Positions 1 to 7,412 of a DNA stretch of 64,000 nucleotides are shown one piece after another. A program made the translations under genes and the position numbers. Origin of the DNA: UBA7446 sp965656545. GTDB lineage: Bacteria > Bacteroidota > Bacteroidia > Flavobacteriales > Flavobacteriaceae. The notes beneath the pieces were generated by a model. That model was not told the DNA's origin. It was given only the letters and a program-made list of their open reading frames with translations, and did no database searches. The first letter of the stretch is position 1; each line of letters begins with the position of its first letter. The stretch covers positions 184,436 through 248,435 of the forward strand of contig CBFHKZ010000003.1 in assembly GCA_965656545.1 (NCBI GenBank), read 5' to 3'.

Positions 1-834
1 GTACAGCGGATAGTCAATCAATTTGTGCATTTCGCTGGTGTCGTCAAATGAGAGTGTGTCAAATTGAATTTCAAATCGAGGGGTGCTGTCGATAGTGGCA
101 TCAATGTTAAAAGCACCGTTTTTAAAAAAGGAGTCATTCTGCCTGTCAAAATGCTCTATACCAAAACCAATTGTTCCGATGGCTTTGATGGTATCGGCAA
201 CATACACACTGTCATTTTTTTGGGTAATGGCCAATTGAATCTGCTCCTCTGACCTGTTAATAACACCATCAACGGGATAGCCAATAAGCTGAACAATGAT
301 GGGCTTACGCGTATCAGCAATATTGTCATTGGCAAGTAGTGGATTGAAAGGAATTTGGTTTGCACTTGTTCTCAGTTCAAAATGCAGGTGGGGTCCAAAA
401 GACGAACCTGTGTTCCCCGAATATCCAATAAGTGCTCCTTTTTTAACGGGCATTTGATCAGGTTCTGGAAAGAATTCAATAGTGTAACTTTTTTGGCTGT
501 ATTGTTTTTTGCGAACGTGTGGGATAATATCGGGGCTGTATCGCTTCAGATGCGCATAAACACTTGTCACTCCGTTGGGGTGATTGATGTATAGTGCTTT
601 TCCATATCCACCTTGCTGAATTTTAATACGCGACACATATCCGTCTGCAACGGCACGCAGTGGCAGACCTTGTTTTCCATGGGTACGAATATCAATTCCT
701 GCGTGGAAATGTGTCCCTCTTAGCTCGGCAAAGGTTCCTGACAATTGCATGGGAATATCTACGGGAGGATGGTAGTCCTGCGCATGAATAAGGCTTATTG
801 CCAACAAGGCAAATAGTAAGATTGAGCGTTTCAT
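1..834 (-). CDS. M23-family (LytM-type) metallopeptidase, 3' end missing
   Basis: Secreted zinc endopeptidase of the M23 family, expected to cut peptidoglycan cross-bridges in the periplasm or at the cell surface. The protein starts at the ATG at 834 with a cleavable signal peptide ending LIHAQ, and the M23 core follows at once. The metal-binding pieces are GTHFHAGID (about residues 40-48) and the HLHFELR motif (HxH), with GNTGSSFGPH just before it. Past the core there is a longer C-terminal part typical of Bacteroidetes M23 proteins. The reading frame is still open at base 1, so the C-terminus lies outside the window. It is divergent from the coiled-coil/zapA pair. The family call is firm; the exact substrate is not known. 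Confidence 0.9.
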   Translation of the reverse strand, partial: MKRSILLFALLAISLIHAQDYHPPVDIPMQLSGTFAELRGTHFHAGIDIRTHGKQGLPLRAVADGYVSRIKIQQGGYGKALYINHPNGVTSVYAHLKRYSPDIIPHVRKKQYSQKSYTIEFFPEPDQMPVKKGALIGYSGNTGSSFGPHLHFELRTSANQIPFNPLLANDNIADTRKPIIVQLIGYPVDGVINRSEEQIQLAITQKNDSVYVADTIKAIGTIGFGIEHFDRQNDSFFKNGAFNIDATIDSTPRFEIQFDTLSFDDTSEMHKLIDYPLY

Positions 835-879
835 GTTTTCAAAGGTAAAATATTATGATGCAAAATTGGGACTTTGAAT

Positions 880-910
880 TTGTGAAATGTCAACAGCTTA
901 GGTACATTTG
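880..910 (+). promoter_or_regulatory. Bacteroidetes-type promoter for the coiled-coil/zapA operon
   Basis: TTG at 880-882 (-33 element) and TACATTTG at 903-910 (matches TAnnTTTG, -7 element) are separated by 20 bp, the usual spacing in this phylum. The start codon at 927 lies 16 bases downstream. Confidence 0.6.
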
Positions 911-926
911 AAAGGAAATAATATAA

Positions 927-1229
927 ATGGACACCTCCACCACTGCCGTTTTGGATCAATTGGAAAATCAGCTTCACGAGTTGGTTGAAAAAATGCGTCA
1001 ATTGCAGCAATCGAAAGCCACTTTAGAAACCAGCTTGCTTGAAGCTCAAGCTAAATTTCAGAAAAAGCAAGAAGATGCACAGGAGTGGAAAGAAAAATAC
1101 GAAGCCTTAAAAGCTGTCCAGGGCATGAAAACGGACAATACCGCAGCTAAAAAACGCACCTTACATCACATAGATGCGTTAATAAACGAAGTTGACGCTT
1201 GTATTGCACAAATTAAAATAGAAGACTGA
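927..1229 (+). CDS. Small coiled-coil protein upstream of zapA
   Basis: A 100-residue, almost entirely helical, charged protein with heptad-like spacing of Leu/Met (QLENQLHELVEKMRQLQQ near the N-terminus), so probably a homodimeric coiled coil. No catalytic motif and no signal peptide. Its stop overlaps the zapA start by one base, so the two are translated together. A similar small coiled-coil gene commonly sits before zapA in Flavobacteria. By position it could assist ZapA or FtsZ (ZapB-like), but that is inference from context, not from sequence similarity I can show. Confidence 0.75.
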   Translation: MDTSTTAVLDQLENQLHELVEKMRQLQQSKATLETSLLEAQAKFQKKQEDAQEWKEKYEALKAVQGMKTDNTAAKKRTLHHIDALINEVDACIAQIKIED

Positions 1230-1513
1230 TGCAAAAAATTAAACTTTCTATTGCCGATAGGGTATACCCATTAAGTGTTCCAGAAGGTGAAGAAGCTATT
1301 TTACGTGAAGCGGCAAAAAGCCTAAATGTAATGGTAGATCACTTCGAGAAAAACTACGCCGTAAAAGACAAACAAGACGTTCTGGCCATGTGTGCCCTTC
1401 AGGTTGCTGTACAGTCCAGTAAGGAAGCAGATGCCAATACGACATCGCAAAGTGATGTTCACAAAAAAATTGTACTTTTATCCAAGTATTTAACGGAGCA
1501 ATTAGCTTCCTAA
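1229..1513 (+). CDS. zapA: Cell division protein ZapA
   Basis: ZapA binds FtsZ and promotes bundling of its filaments at the division ring in the cytoplasm. The 94-residue protein has the family layout: a short beta N-terminus (KIKLSIADRVYPLSV), an acidic EGEEAILREAAKSLN helix and a C-terminal coiled-coil. Its length is normal for the family. It overlaps the coiled-coil gene upstream by one base and is followed directly by a 6S RNA, an arrangement commonly seen in Flavobacteria. The usual next gene, rny (RNase Y), is not here; a membrane protein gene on the other strand follows instead. Confidence 0.9.
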   Translation: MQKIKLSIADRVYPLSVPEGEEAILREAAKSLNVMVDHFEKNYAVKDKQDVLAMCALQVAVQSSKEADANTTSQSDVHKKIVLLSKYLTEQLAS

Positions 1514-1516
1514 ATA

Positions 1517-1693
1517 CCAAAAAAACCGTACCCTACATCGGGTATATTTTTTGATAAACTCAACGCTAATTTAATTCGAAGAGGTGAGTTTTGGGTGCAC
1601 AAGCAAGCCGTTCTAAACGGATCCTTAAACACGCAGGTAGCCTCAAACATGTTTAATTCGAGTTTATGCAAAACTTGCCGGGTGTAGGTTTTT
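1517..1693 (+). ncRNA. ssrS: 6S RNA (6S-Flavo type)
   Basis: 6S RNA mimics an open promoter and sequesters housekeeping RNA polymerase holoenzyme. Support is positional and structural. It lies immediately after zapA, as in other Flavobacteria. The 5' segment AAAAAAACCGTACCC (from about 1520) can pair with the 3' segment GGGTGTAGGTTTTTTT, giving the long closing stem with a T-run at 1688-1696 as terminator. The middle is unstructured and AT-rich with no reading frame. Exact ends are estimated. A covariance search with the 6S-Flavo model would settle it. Confidence 0.75.
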
Positions 1694-1694
1694 T

Positions 1695-2585
1695 TTAATA
1701 ATTGACCGGTAATTTATTCTTCTCGAATAGTTTGTGAATCCACAGAATAACAACCCCAAAGCCAACAGCTGAAATAATAAGCAATACATTTTGAAGTCCT
1801 GAAACACTAAAGGATAACTTGACCAAAATGGTGGAGATTACAAATCCAGAATTGCGAATCACTTTGTTAAACTTATCGGTGTGCGCAAATGAAAACAACA
1901 CCAAAAGCACGTCTACCAAAATTAGCACAGTAAAGAAATCATCAAAAAACACAGCATTAACATCAAGCCCTGAAGTGATTCCCTGTCCAAATTCAGATAC
2001 CTGTGACGCCCATTCAAATACATTGAAAAAAGCGATGATGACAAATGTTGGCACCAATAAAACAGCTAACGACTTTTTGAACTTAACAAAGCGAATAAGC
2101 TCTGGACGGGTTTCGGTGAGCTTTAACAGTTTTCGCACCCTAAACTTATTCATGCTATAGAAGAAGTGAATGAGTAAAAACAGGACTACGGTGGCAATGA
2201 TGTCGTATATAAATTGAAGGTTTTCTGCACTTTCAAACCAGTTGCCATCCAAGGATATGTTGGATAAATCTTTGTACAGCCTCCGAATGACAATAAGCAT
2301 GATGATTTCGTATTGCTTGCCAATATAGATGGTCATGGACTTTGGCAAATAATAAATCAGCAAATACACCTCATAGACAAGAATAAAAGAGAATGGCGTA
2401 TAAATGGCCGAAATAGGGTTGGTGAACAACTCGCCTGTAATGGCAATTCCAAGAAGGCCAAGGTCGTTTAGCGTGATCACCGCCAAGTGAAGCAAAAAGC
2501 TTACGATAGCAAGGTTTATGATAAATTTTTCGCTTAACTTTTTGGTTTTTTCATCCAAAAGTTTGGCGTATAGCAGCTCGAACAT
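1695..2585 (-). CDS. Multi-pass integral membrane protein of unknown function
   Basis: A 296-residue protein with about seven hydrophobic segments, beginning after a charged 20-residue N-terminus (cytoplasmic signature KLLDEKTKKLSEK). The segment IYIGKQYEIIMLIVIRRLYKDL resembles the loop/helix region of ion-channel-like six-helix proteins in Bacteroidetes, but no pore motif is visible. It is convergent with the 6S RNA, whose T-run overlaps its stop codon, and stands alone on its strand. I do not recognise the family and assign no function. Confidence 0.75.
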   Translation of the reverse strand: MFELLYAKLLDEKTKKLSEKFIINLAIVSFLLHLAVITLNDLGLLGIAITGELFTNPISAIYTPFSFILVYEVYLLIYYLPKSMTIYIGKQYEIIMLIVIRRLYKDLSNISLDGNWFESAENLQFIYDIIATVVLFLLIHFFYSMNKFRVRKLLKLTETRPELIRFVKFKKSLAVLLVPTFVIIAFFNVFEWASQVSEFGQGITSGLDVNAVFFDDFFTVLILVDVLLVLFSFAHTDKFNKVIRNSGFVISTILVKLSFSVSGLQNVLLIISAVGFGVVILWIHKLFEKNKLPVNY

Positions 2586-2651
2586 GTAGTTAAAATTTCT
2601 TCAATATATAAATTTTGTTCCACTATGCAGCATCATTTCTGTGCCTTGCTG

Positions 2652-2659
2652 TATATTTG
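2652..2659 (+). promoter_or_regulatory. -7 promoter element TATATTTG for the cupin gene
   Basis: Exact TAnnTTTG match. The ATG at 2674 is 14 bases downstream. This favours the 2674 start over the GTG at 2641, which would lie upstream of the promoter. Confidence 0.55.
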
Positions 2660-2673
2660 ATACAAACATAACA

Positions 2674-3156
2674 ATGGATTCATTCGAACAAATTAAGTCC
2701 CATATCGAATCGTTAGGCTTCAAAGTAGTAGCACATGATTTTGAACGTCCGTGGGGTGGTTTTCTGGTTATAGATGAGGTACAAGCACAAGACTTTGCCA
2801 ATCGGTTTTTTTCTGGATTAGACGTAAATTCACTTCGCATTGGGGGAAAATTAAGCCCTAAAATATTGATTGTTTCGCCTGACGTACGCCTGTCTTGGCA
2901 GTACCATCACAGACGTGCTGAAATATGGCGCGTTTATAAGGGAGCCGCTGGTATCATGCGTTCCGATACCGATGAAGCGGGAGCATTAGAAGTACTCAAT
3001 GAGGGCGATCAAGTTCGCTTGCAACAGGGCGAACGCCACCGTTTGGTTGGGCTGGATTCTCGTGCCTTGGTAGCAGAAATATGGCAACACACAGATCCAG
3101 AAAACCCATCTGATGAGGATGATATTGTCCGAGTTTCTGACGATTTTGGAAGATAA
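2674..3156 (+). CDS. Cupin protein, mannose-6-phosphate isomerase type 2-like
   Basis: A 160-residue single-domain cupin. Residues around FERPWGGF and the segment with KILIVSPDVRLSWQYHHRRAEIWRVYKG match the C-terminal cupin of type II phosphomannose isomerases/ManC (the HHxRAExW signature), followed by the second cupin motif RLQQGERHRLVGL. Members are often labelled phosphoheptose isomerase or mannose-6-phosphate isomerase-like in Flavobacteria. It probably handles a sugar phosphate in the cytoplasm, but the substrate cannot be read from sequence. The next gene starts 2 bases after the stop, so the two form a small operon. Confidence 0.8.
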   Translation: MDSFEQIKSHIESLGFKVVAHDFERPWGGFLVIDEVQAQDFANRFFSGLDVNSLRIGGKLSPKILIVSPDVRLSWQYHHRRAEIWRVYKGAAGIMRSDTDEAGALEVLNEGDQVRLQQGERHRLVGLDSRALVAEIWQHTDPENPSDEDDIVRVSDDFGR

Positions 3157-3158
3157 AT

Positions 3159-3656
3159 ATGAATACCTTTTCTAGCCGTTTCGTTTCTATTGAGGCATTG
3201 CAACAAAAACTTGCAGCCCATACAGATGCGGCCTTATTAACACCCATTGACGGAAAGTGGAGTGTATTGCAGCATCTTTACCATTGCTGGTTGGTGGAAA
3301 GAGGGGTGTTGGCTTATATTAAGCTTAAAACACAAGACCCAGACGGCTTGGAGCAGGTACGTTTGCTAACCCGACTGCGATTTTTCTTTTTTTTCACAAT
3401 CTTAAAAGTAGGATTGCTAAAAGTTAAAGCCCCTAAGGTAGTCCAGGCTTTTCCCGAAAATATGAATCGACAAGATTTGTTTGAACGCTTGGCCAAAACA
3501 CGGGAAGAGGCTGATTTGTTTTTTGCAGATTTCCCTGAAGCCACGGCCCGTAAGGGTATTTTTAAGCATGTGTTTATAGGACGTTTAAACAAAGCCTTAA
3601 CCCATAAATTCATCAGGCTTCATCTAGCACACCACCTTAAATTATGTGGCTTATAG
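3159..3656 (+). CDS. DinB-like four-helix bundle protein
   Basis: 165 residues. The segment GKWSVLQHLYHCWLVERG and the C-terminal LHLAHHLK give the spaced histidines that form the divalent metal site of DinB/YfiT-like proteins. DinB members act as metal-dependent thiol transferases or have unknown roles; no substrate can be inferred. It is co-transcribed with the cupin (2-base gap). Its 3' end overlaps the convergent gene at 3651-4499 by 6 bases. A run of five Phe codons in the middle (FFFFF) is unusual but in frame. Confidence 0.75.
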   Translation: MNTFSSRFVSIEALQQKLAAHTDAALLTPIDGKWSVLQHLYHCWLVERGVLAYIKLKTQDPDGLEQVRLLTRLRFFFFFTILKVGLLKVKAPKVVQAFPENMNRQDLFERLAKTREEADLFFADFPEATARKGIFKHVFIGRLNKALTHKFIRLHLAHHLKLCGL

Positions 3657-4499
3657 CCCAATTAAATAACCCAACGAGATAGAATAATAACCGTTGTTAG
3701 TGGGGTCGTCCTCGCCTGGAAGTGCGTTTGGAAGTGCAAAGGTGTACTCAATCTCAAAATCCCATTTGCCAAAATCAAATGCGATGGGAAGGCTCAGTTC
3801 TGTATTTAAAAGTTGAAATACATCCGTACTTATCTCTTCAAATTGAAAGATCCCAACACGCACCAATTCAGTCACCGTTTGATTCCCCCAAAAAATACCA
3901 ACCCTTGGTTCAATGGATATGTCCAGAGATTTACTTTCCAAGAGGTCAATGGTGAAGTAGGTGTTGTTGGATACATAACTTGAAGTGTTGCCTCCAAATA
4001 AATAACCGGCCGAGAGAGCATTTCTAAACCATTTATTACGATAACTTAAGCTCAATGAAATCCGCTGATTGTTTAGGTCTGCAACGTCTTCTGTAAAGCT
4101 GGTGTAGGAATAGACACCCGTTGCCATAATTGATTTTTTCTTGTTTAGGTAGTTGGAGTAACCACCACTAAAGGTGATGAAATCCCATTGTGGGTTAACC
4201 TCGCTATAGTAACCCGAACCCACATTTAAAAAGAAGTTATTTGAATCTATATAGCTAATGGCTGGAAAGAAACTGTACTGCTCAACGCCAAAATCGCGCC
4301 CTGAGAAAAGCGTTTTGTTATTGTACAGTGTGTTTATGTAGAGAAAATCTTGCTTCTTAAGATCATGGACCATGGCCTCAATCGATTCGCTGTCCATGGG
4401 AAAGAGTTCATCTAAAATAGCATCTGCTTCGGACGTAACGCTTTCTTGCGCCAAGACCAAAGCAGGAATACATGCTAGAATAAATTTTAGTTTCCTCAT
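3651..4499 (-). CDS. Exported beta-rich protein, putative outer-membrane barrel
   Basis: 282 residues with an N-terminal signal peptide (MRKLKFILACIPALVLAQES). After an acidic linker come alternating amphipathic strands rich in Tyr, Phe, Ser and Asn, and the chain ends in ...YYSISLGYLIGL, which fits an outer-membrane beta-barrel. It lies at the end of the sigma/anti-sigma/LTxxQ gene set on the same strand, but a terminator-like hairpin separates it. No specific family is recognised. Confidence 0.7.
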   Translation of the reverse strand: MRKLKFILACIPALVLAQESVTSEADAILDELFPMDSESIEAMVHDLKKQDFLYINTLYNNKTLFSGRDFGVEQYSFFPAISYIDSNNFFLNVGSGYYSEVNPQWDFITFSGGYSNYLNKKKSIMATGVYSYTSFTEDVADLNNQRISLSLSYRNKWFRNALSAGYLFGGNTSSYVSNNTYFTIDLLESKSLDISIEPRVGIFWGNQTVTELVRVGIFQFEEISTDVFQLLNTELSLPIAFDFGKWDFEIEYTFALPNALPGEDDPTNNGYYSISLGYLIGL

Positions 4500-4506
4500 T
4501 CAAATA

Positions 4507-4529
4507 GAAAAAAAAGGGGCAAAGCCCCC
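4507..4529 (-). terminator. Rho-independent terminator after the LTxxQ protein gene
   Basis: On the minus strand, GGGGC, a TTT loop and GCCCC are followed by a run of nine T (A-run 4507-4515 on the plus strand). It sits 5 bases past the stop codon of the gene ending at 4534. Confidence 0.8.
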
Positions 4530-4533
4530 ATTT

Positions 4534-5001
4534 TTATCCTCTTTTCTTCTTCTTTCTCTCTTTGATATTTTCTCTTCGTTCTTTAAGTTGCTCCTTGCGA
4601 TCTTTCATGTTTTCCATGCGCTTTTTCATCTTCCTTCTGCGCTCTTTCATTAACTGTTTTTGCTCGTCTGTAACAGTAGCGCGGAACGCATCTTTTAAAG
4701 CTTTAATTTCGCCGCGGTTGGCTTCCATCATCGCCTTTTGTGCATCCGTAAAACTTGCACGAAGTGCTTCTCTGCGTTCTCTTTTGCTAAGCTCTTTGTT
4801 TTCCATAATGGCAAGTTGCTCGTCGGTAAGTGAACTTTTGAATTCTTCGCGATTCTCTTTTACTGCAGCTCTTTGTGCTTTTAGCATTTCAAGCTGCTCA
4901 GGGGTATAGATTTTCTCTTTCCCTTTTGGTTCGTCTTGTGCCACTGCAAACTGCCCAAAGGCCATGGCTGCAAGTAGGATGGTGATTTTGATAATTTTCA
5001 T
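4534..5001 (-). CDS. Spy/CpxP-like periplasmic LTxxQ-repeat protein
   Basis: 155 residues with a signal peptide ending FAVAQ. The mature part is helical, very charged and built from four degenerate repeats headed by YTPEQLEML, LTDEQLAIM, FTDAQKAMM and VTDEQKQLM. These are LTxxQ-like motifs as in Spy and CpxP, which are periplasmic chaperone or stress sensor proteins. The C-terminus is a Lys/Arg tract (KERKKKKRG). The ATG at 5001 is preferred to a TTG at 5010 because it gives a proper signal peptide. It follows the sigma/anti-sigma pair on the same strand, so it is a likely target or modulator of that pair (inference). Confidence 0.75.
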   Translation of the reverse strand: MKIIKITILLAAMAFGQFAVAQDEPKGKEKIYTPEQLEMLKAQRAAVKENREEFKSSLTDEQLAIMENKELSKRERREALRASFTDAQKAMMEANRGEIKALKDAFRATVTDEQKQLMKERRRKMKKRMENMKDRKEQLKERRENIKERKKKKRG

Positions 5002-5055
5002 ATTTGTCAATTTTTATGTTCGCTATTTAGACCTGCTGTTTTGTAAAAAGTTTTA

Positions 5056-5370
5056 TTAGACTTCGCTAAAAACAAATTTTTCATCGAACCAATCGTCAAA
5101 GGCTTCGTCACTGACTTCTAAAGACTCAATGGTTAGTTCTTCGAATGTATTTATTTCATAATTGGTAAGCTGTTGCTTTTGAACCAATAAAAACGCAAAT
5201 GCCAGAATCCCTAGGGCAGTGGTCGTAAGTATGGCCTTGGTGCCAAAAAAGCGAGGCGCCTTAGTTTCCTCTTCTTTTAAGAAGCTTAGCATGTCATTTT
5301 TTGAGGACTCAAAATAGCCCTCGGGCACTTCGTAGCCCAATTGTTCTTTATGTAAATGTTTCTTATTCAT
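5056..5370 (-). CDS. Putative anti-sigma factor, single-span membrane protein
   Basis: 104 residues: a cytoplasmic N-terminus of about 40 residues, one transmembrane helix (ILTTTALGILAFAFLLV) and a short acidic tail outside (SDEAFDDWFDEKFVFSEV). It overlaps the ECF sigma factor by 4 bases (ATGA), the classic arrangement of a sigma factor and its membrane-bound regulator. No zinc-binding anti-sigma motif is present, so the role is inferred from topology and context. Confidence 0.65.
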   Translation of the reverse strand: MNKKHLHKEQLGYEVPEGYFESSKNDMLSFLKEEETKAPRFFGTKAILTTTALGILAFAFLLVQKQQLTNYEINTFEELTIESLEVSDEAFDDWFDEKFVFSEV

Positions 5371-5909
5371 ACGGTTGCTTTTACATGTATTATAATTTTT
5401 TCTTTGGCAGCATAGAATGCCGTTTTAATGGAGTTTTTATTCCAAGTTGTGATTTCTGCGATTTCATCAAACGTGAGTTCATCAAAATACTTCATCTGAA
5501 AAATGCGTTGTTGTTTTTCAGGAAGTTTAATCAAAGACTCATGAAAGGCAAAACTTACGCTATCTAGATCAAAATAGGGGTCGGCAGTGAGATTATTGAG
5601 ATGATCTGTTAATTCACCTTCGCCATTGGTATGTGCTAGTTTCTGTTGCTTTTGGAGTAACCTCATGGACTCGTTATAGGCAATGCGAAAACACCAGGTT
5701 TTGACACTACTTCGGTACCCAAAGGATTTTAATCCCTTAAATATTCTGATATAGGTGTTTTGAAGTACATCATCGGCATCTTGGTGTCGCTTGACCAGTT
5801 TCCGAATGTGCCAATAGAGCATCTCGTGGTACAGCTCTGAAATGGCTTTTACGGCCCGGTCATACTGCTTGCCTTTAAGTTGTTCAATAATGTGATCTTC
5901 CTGCTGCAA
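5367..5909 (-). CDS. ECF-type RNA polymerase sigma-70 factor
   Basis: 180 residues. Region 2 includes DADDVLQNTYIRIFKGLKSF and the SVKTWCFRIAYNESMRLL helix. Region 4 includes LIKLPEKQQRIFQMKYFDELTFDEIAEI followed by a recognition helix NSIKTAFYAAKEKI. There is no region 1.1 or 3, as expected for ECF factors. The only in-frame start after the upstream stop is a TTG at 5909, which may limit expression. It directs polymerase to promoters not visible here, probably for envelope functions given the linked membrane regulator and Spy-like protein. Confidence 0.9.
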   Translation of the reverse strand: MQQEDHIIEQLKGKQYDRAVKAISELYHEMLYWHIRKLVKRHQDADDVLQNTYIRIFKGLKSFGYRSSVKTWCFRIAYNESMRLLQKQQKLAHTNGEGELTDHLNNLTADPYFDLDSVSFAFHESLIKLPEKQQRIFQMKYFDELTFDEIAEITTWNKNSIKTAFYAAKEKIIIHVKATV

Positions 5910-6097
5910 TGCGCATCTTTACTAGTTAGACCCACTAAATGTAGAAAAGTTTTGGGGAACCTTAAACTATTGCCAGTTGTATGTGCTTCCCGAAACTCTC
6001 CAAAATGTAAACAAATAAAAATAGGTCAAGCTACTAGGGCTTTACCAGAGTACATAACATTACATTTGACAAGAAATAATATATAAAATATATAAAT

Positions 6098-6105
6098 TAT
6101 ATTTG
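6098..6105 (+). promoter_or_regulatory. -7 promoter element TATATTTG of the first toxin-antitoxin module
   Basis: Exact TAnnTTTG match 17 bases before the ATG at 6123. A second match, TACATTTG, lies at 6061-6068. The surrounding 30 bases are almost pure A/T with short inverted ATATA tracts that could serve as an antitoxin operator. Confidence 0.45.
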
Positions 6106-6122
6106 TTATATAATTTTTGTTG

Positions 6123-6374
6123 ATGAAAAAAATCATAGACATAGACCCTAAAGTTGTCACCAAGCTAAAATTATTAGCGGCTGTGGAAGACCAAAGTGTT
6201 AAAGCCCTGATGGAAAAAGCGGTGTCTTTTTTTGTGGCACACAAGGAAAAGGAGCGTTTAGACAACTTTACTGCCGAAGAAAAAGAAGATTTGGGTTTGC
6301 TGCTACTGATGCAACAAGCAGATACCGAAGAGACCGTTAGTGAAGAAGAAGTGTTCAAGGTATTGGATTCATGA
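6123..6374 (+). CDS. Antitoxin of a RelE/ParE-type module
   Basis: 83 residues. The N-terminus MKKIIDIDPKVVTKLKLLAAVEDQSVKALMEKAV has the ribbon-helix-helix-like pattern of type II antitoxins. The C-terminal half is acidic (DTEETVSEEEVFKVLDS), as expected for the toxin-wrapping tail. The ATG at 6123 is preferred over the TTG at 6117. It overlaps the toxin gene by 4 bases (ATGA), which is diagnostic of a toxin-antitoxin pair. It probably autorepresses the operon. Confidence 0.75.
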   Translation: MKKIIDIDPKVVTKLKLLAAVEDQSVKALMEKAVSFFVAHKEKERLDNFTAEEKEDLGLLLLMQQADTEETVSEEEVFKVLDS

Positions 6375-6637
6375 ACGTCCGTTACCTCAAATCCTTTTTA
6401 CGGGATGTCGAAAAACTAAAAGACAAAAAAACAAAGCAACAGCTAAGGGCACATATTGAAGAAATAAAAGCGGCGCAACAACGCAAAGACATTCCACAAC
6501 TCAAAAAACTCAAAGGGCATCCGTATGCGTATCGTGTTCGTGTTGGTGCTTATCGTGTGGGTGTTTTTATTCAAAACAACTGTGTTACGTTCGTTCGCTT
6601 TGTAAAGCGCAATGACATTTATAAATTGTTTCCTTAA
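6371..6637 (+). CDS. RelE/ParE-family toxin
   Basis: 88 residues, basic. The pattern LKSFLRDVEKLKDKKTKQQL, then LKKLKGHPYAYRVRVGAYRVGVF and the end FVRFVKRNDIYKLFP match RelE-type ribosome-dependent mRNA interferases, including the central beta-sheet Arg and the R.DIY..FP tail. Family members cut mRNA in the ribosomal A site; a ParE-like gyrase role cannot be excluded. Its start overlaps the antitoxin. Its 3' end faces the second module 43 bases away. Confidence 0.82.
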   Translation: MNVRYLKSFLRDVEKLKDKKTKQQLRAHIEEIKAAQQRKDIPQLKKLKGHPYAYRVRVGAYRVGVFIQNNCVTFVRFVKRNDIYKLFP

Positions 6638-6679
6638 ATTTTTATAATCTCTTTTAGTGCTAGAATCACATGCCCAAGT

Positions 6680-6919
6680 TTATTGATGATCAGAAATTTC
6701 TGTTACAATAAAGTCTTTTCCGTCAAATACACCTAAGGCGCGATATTTTTGATTTATTCTAAAGTAGTATATGCCCCGGGAAAGAGGCTTGCGTTTTTTG
6801 AACTTAACTGATGATAATTGATTTTGCTTAAATAGTTCTTTGGCTTTTGTATATTGAGAAAGAACATTTCTTTTTTTTAAATACTTGAGAACAGATGTGT
6901 CTAACTCATACACCTCCAC
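6680..6919 (-). CDS. RelE/ParE-like toxin of a second module
   Basis: 79 residues, basic. The second half, KPLSRGIYYFRINQKYRALGVF followed by DFIVTEISDHQ, has the RelE-fold strand pattern with a conserved basic residue before the last strand and a terminal His. It lies 3 bases downstream of a 66-residue acidic-tailed partner. Its sequence is not close to the toxin at 6371, so this is a different module rather than a duplication. Family placement is less certain than for the first toxin. Confidence 0.62.
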   Translation of the reverse strand: MEVYELDTSVLKYLKKRNVLSQYTKAKELFKQNQLSSVKFKKRKPLSRGIYYFRINQKYRALGVFDGKDFIVTEISDHQ

Positions 6920-6922
6920 TGG

Positions 6923-7123
6923 TTAGATATTGAGCATTTTTGACTTATCGGTTTTAAGTGCTTTTTCAAAACGCTTCTTTTGCTCTGGTGTAATGTCTTT
7001 GGCATCAACATGATGCAATACACCATAACCCTCTTCTGTCAAGATGTAGTTGATTAGTTCATCTAAATTGAGAAAATTGGTTTTTTTTAAACCATCGCCG
7101 TTTTTAAGGGTAATTGTAGTCAT
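6923..7123 (-). CDS. Putative antitoxin of the second module
   Basis: 66 residues beginning MTTITLKNGDGLKKTNFLN, then a helix with DELINYILTEEGYGVLHHVD and a C-terminal charged segment ending KSKMLNI. It lies directly upstream of, and on the same strand as, the RelE-like gene, in the antitoxin-first order. No known DNA-binding family is clear. The call rests on size, order and the partner. Confidence 0.55.
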   Translation of the reverse strand: MTTITLKNGDGLKKTNFLNLDELINYILTEEGYGVLHHVDAKDITPEQKKRFEKALKTDKSKMLNI

Positions 7124-7228
7124 AACAAAAACATATACTCAAATATACAAAAACCTCATGAACATTTGTTTTTTGATGCCTTTGGCTTTTTAATGTGTAC
7201 ACAACAAATTCGTTCATAGAAAAAAACC

Positions 7229-7268
7229 CTCCATTCTGTTTTGGATTAAACCAATAGAACAGAGGGTT
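7229..7268 (-). terminator. Decayed terminator hairpin of the tRNA-Met remnant
   Basis: On the minus strand a stem built from the plus-strand blocks AACCCT and CTGTT with AACAGAGGGTT is followed by TTTTTT (plus-strand A-run 7220-7226). It is an imperfect version of the hairpin at 7383-7408 and lies in the same place relative to the tRNA fragment. Confidence 0.45.
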
Positions 7269-7271
7269 GTT

Positions 7272-7318
7272 GTAGCGAGAGGGAGCCTGTGCGCCTCAGG
7301 AGCAACTTGAACTCCCGC
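7272..7318 (-). pseudogene. tRNA-Met 3'-half remnant
   Basis: Bases 7261-7285 are identical to 7401-7425 (the 3' end and trailer of tRNA-Met), and 7305-7317 match 7426-7438 (T-loop). A 19-bp insertion (7286-7304) splits the T-arm, so it cannot fold. The 5' half is absent. This is a duplicated or recombined tRNA 3' end, a typical scar of integration at tRNA genes or of tandem duplication followed by decay. Confidence 0.7.
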
Positions 7319-7382
7319 CCGACTAAAGAATATTTCTTAAGCGTTCCCAAACTTTCTTCTCTGTTTAGCTGATAAAACCCAC

Positions 7383-7408
7383 AAAAAAACCCTCTTAAAA
7401 AGAGGGTT
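7383..7408 (-). terminator. Rho-independent terminator of tRNA-Met
   Basis: The minus strand reads AACCCTCTT, a short loop, AAGAGGGTT and then a run of T. It starts 5 bases after the tRNA 3' end. Confidence 0.75.
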
Positions 7409-7412
7409 GTTG

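Noticed and set aside
2641..2673. Longer N-terminus of the cupin from a GTG at 2641
   Set aside because: It would begin upstream of the promoter element at 2652-2659, and the extra 11 residues are not family-like.
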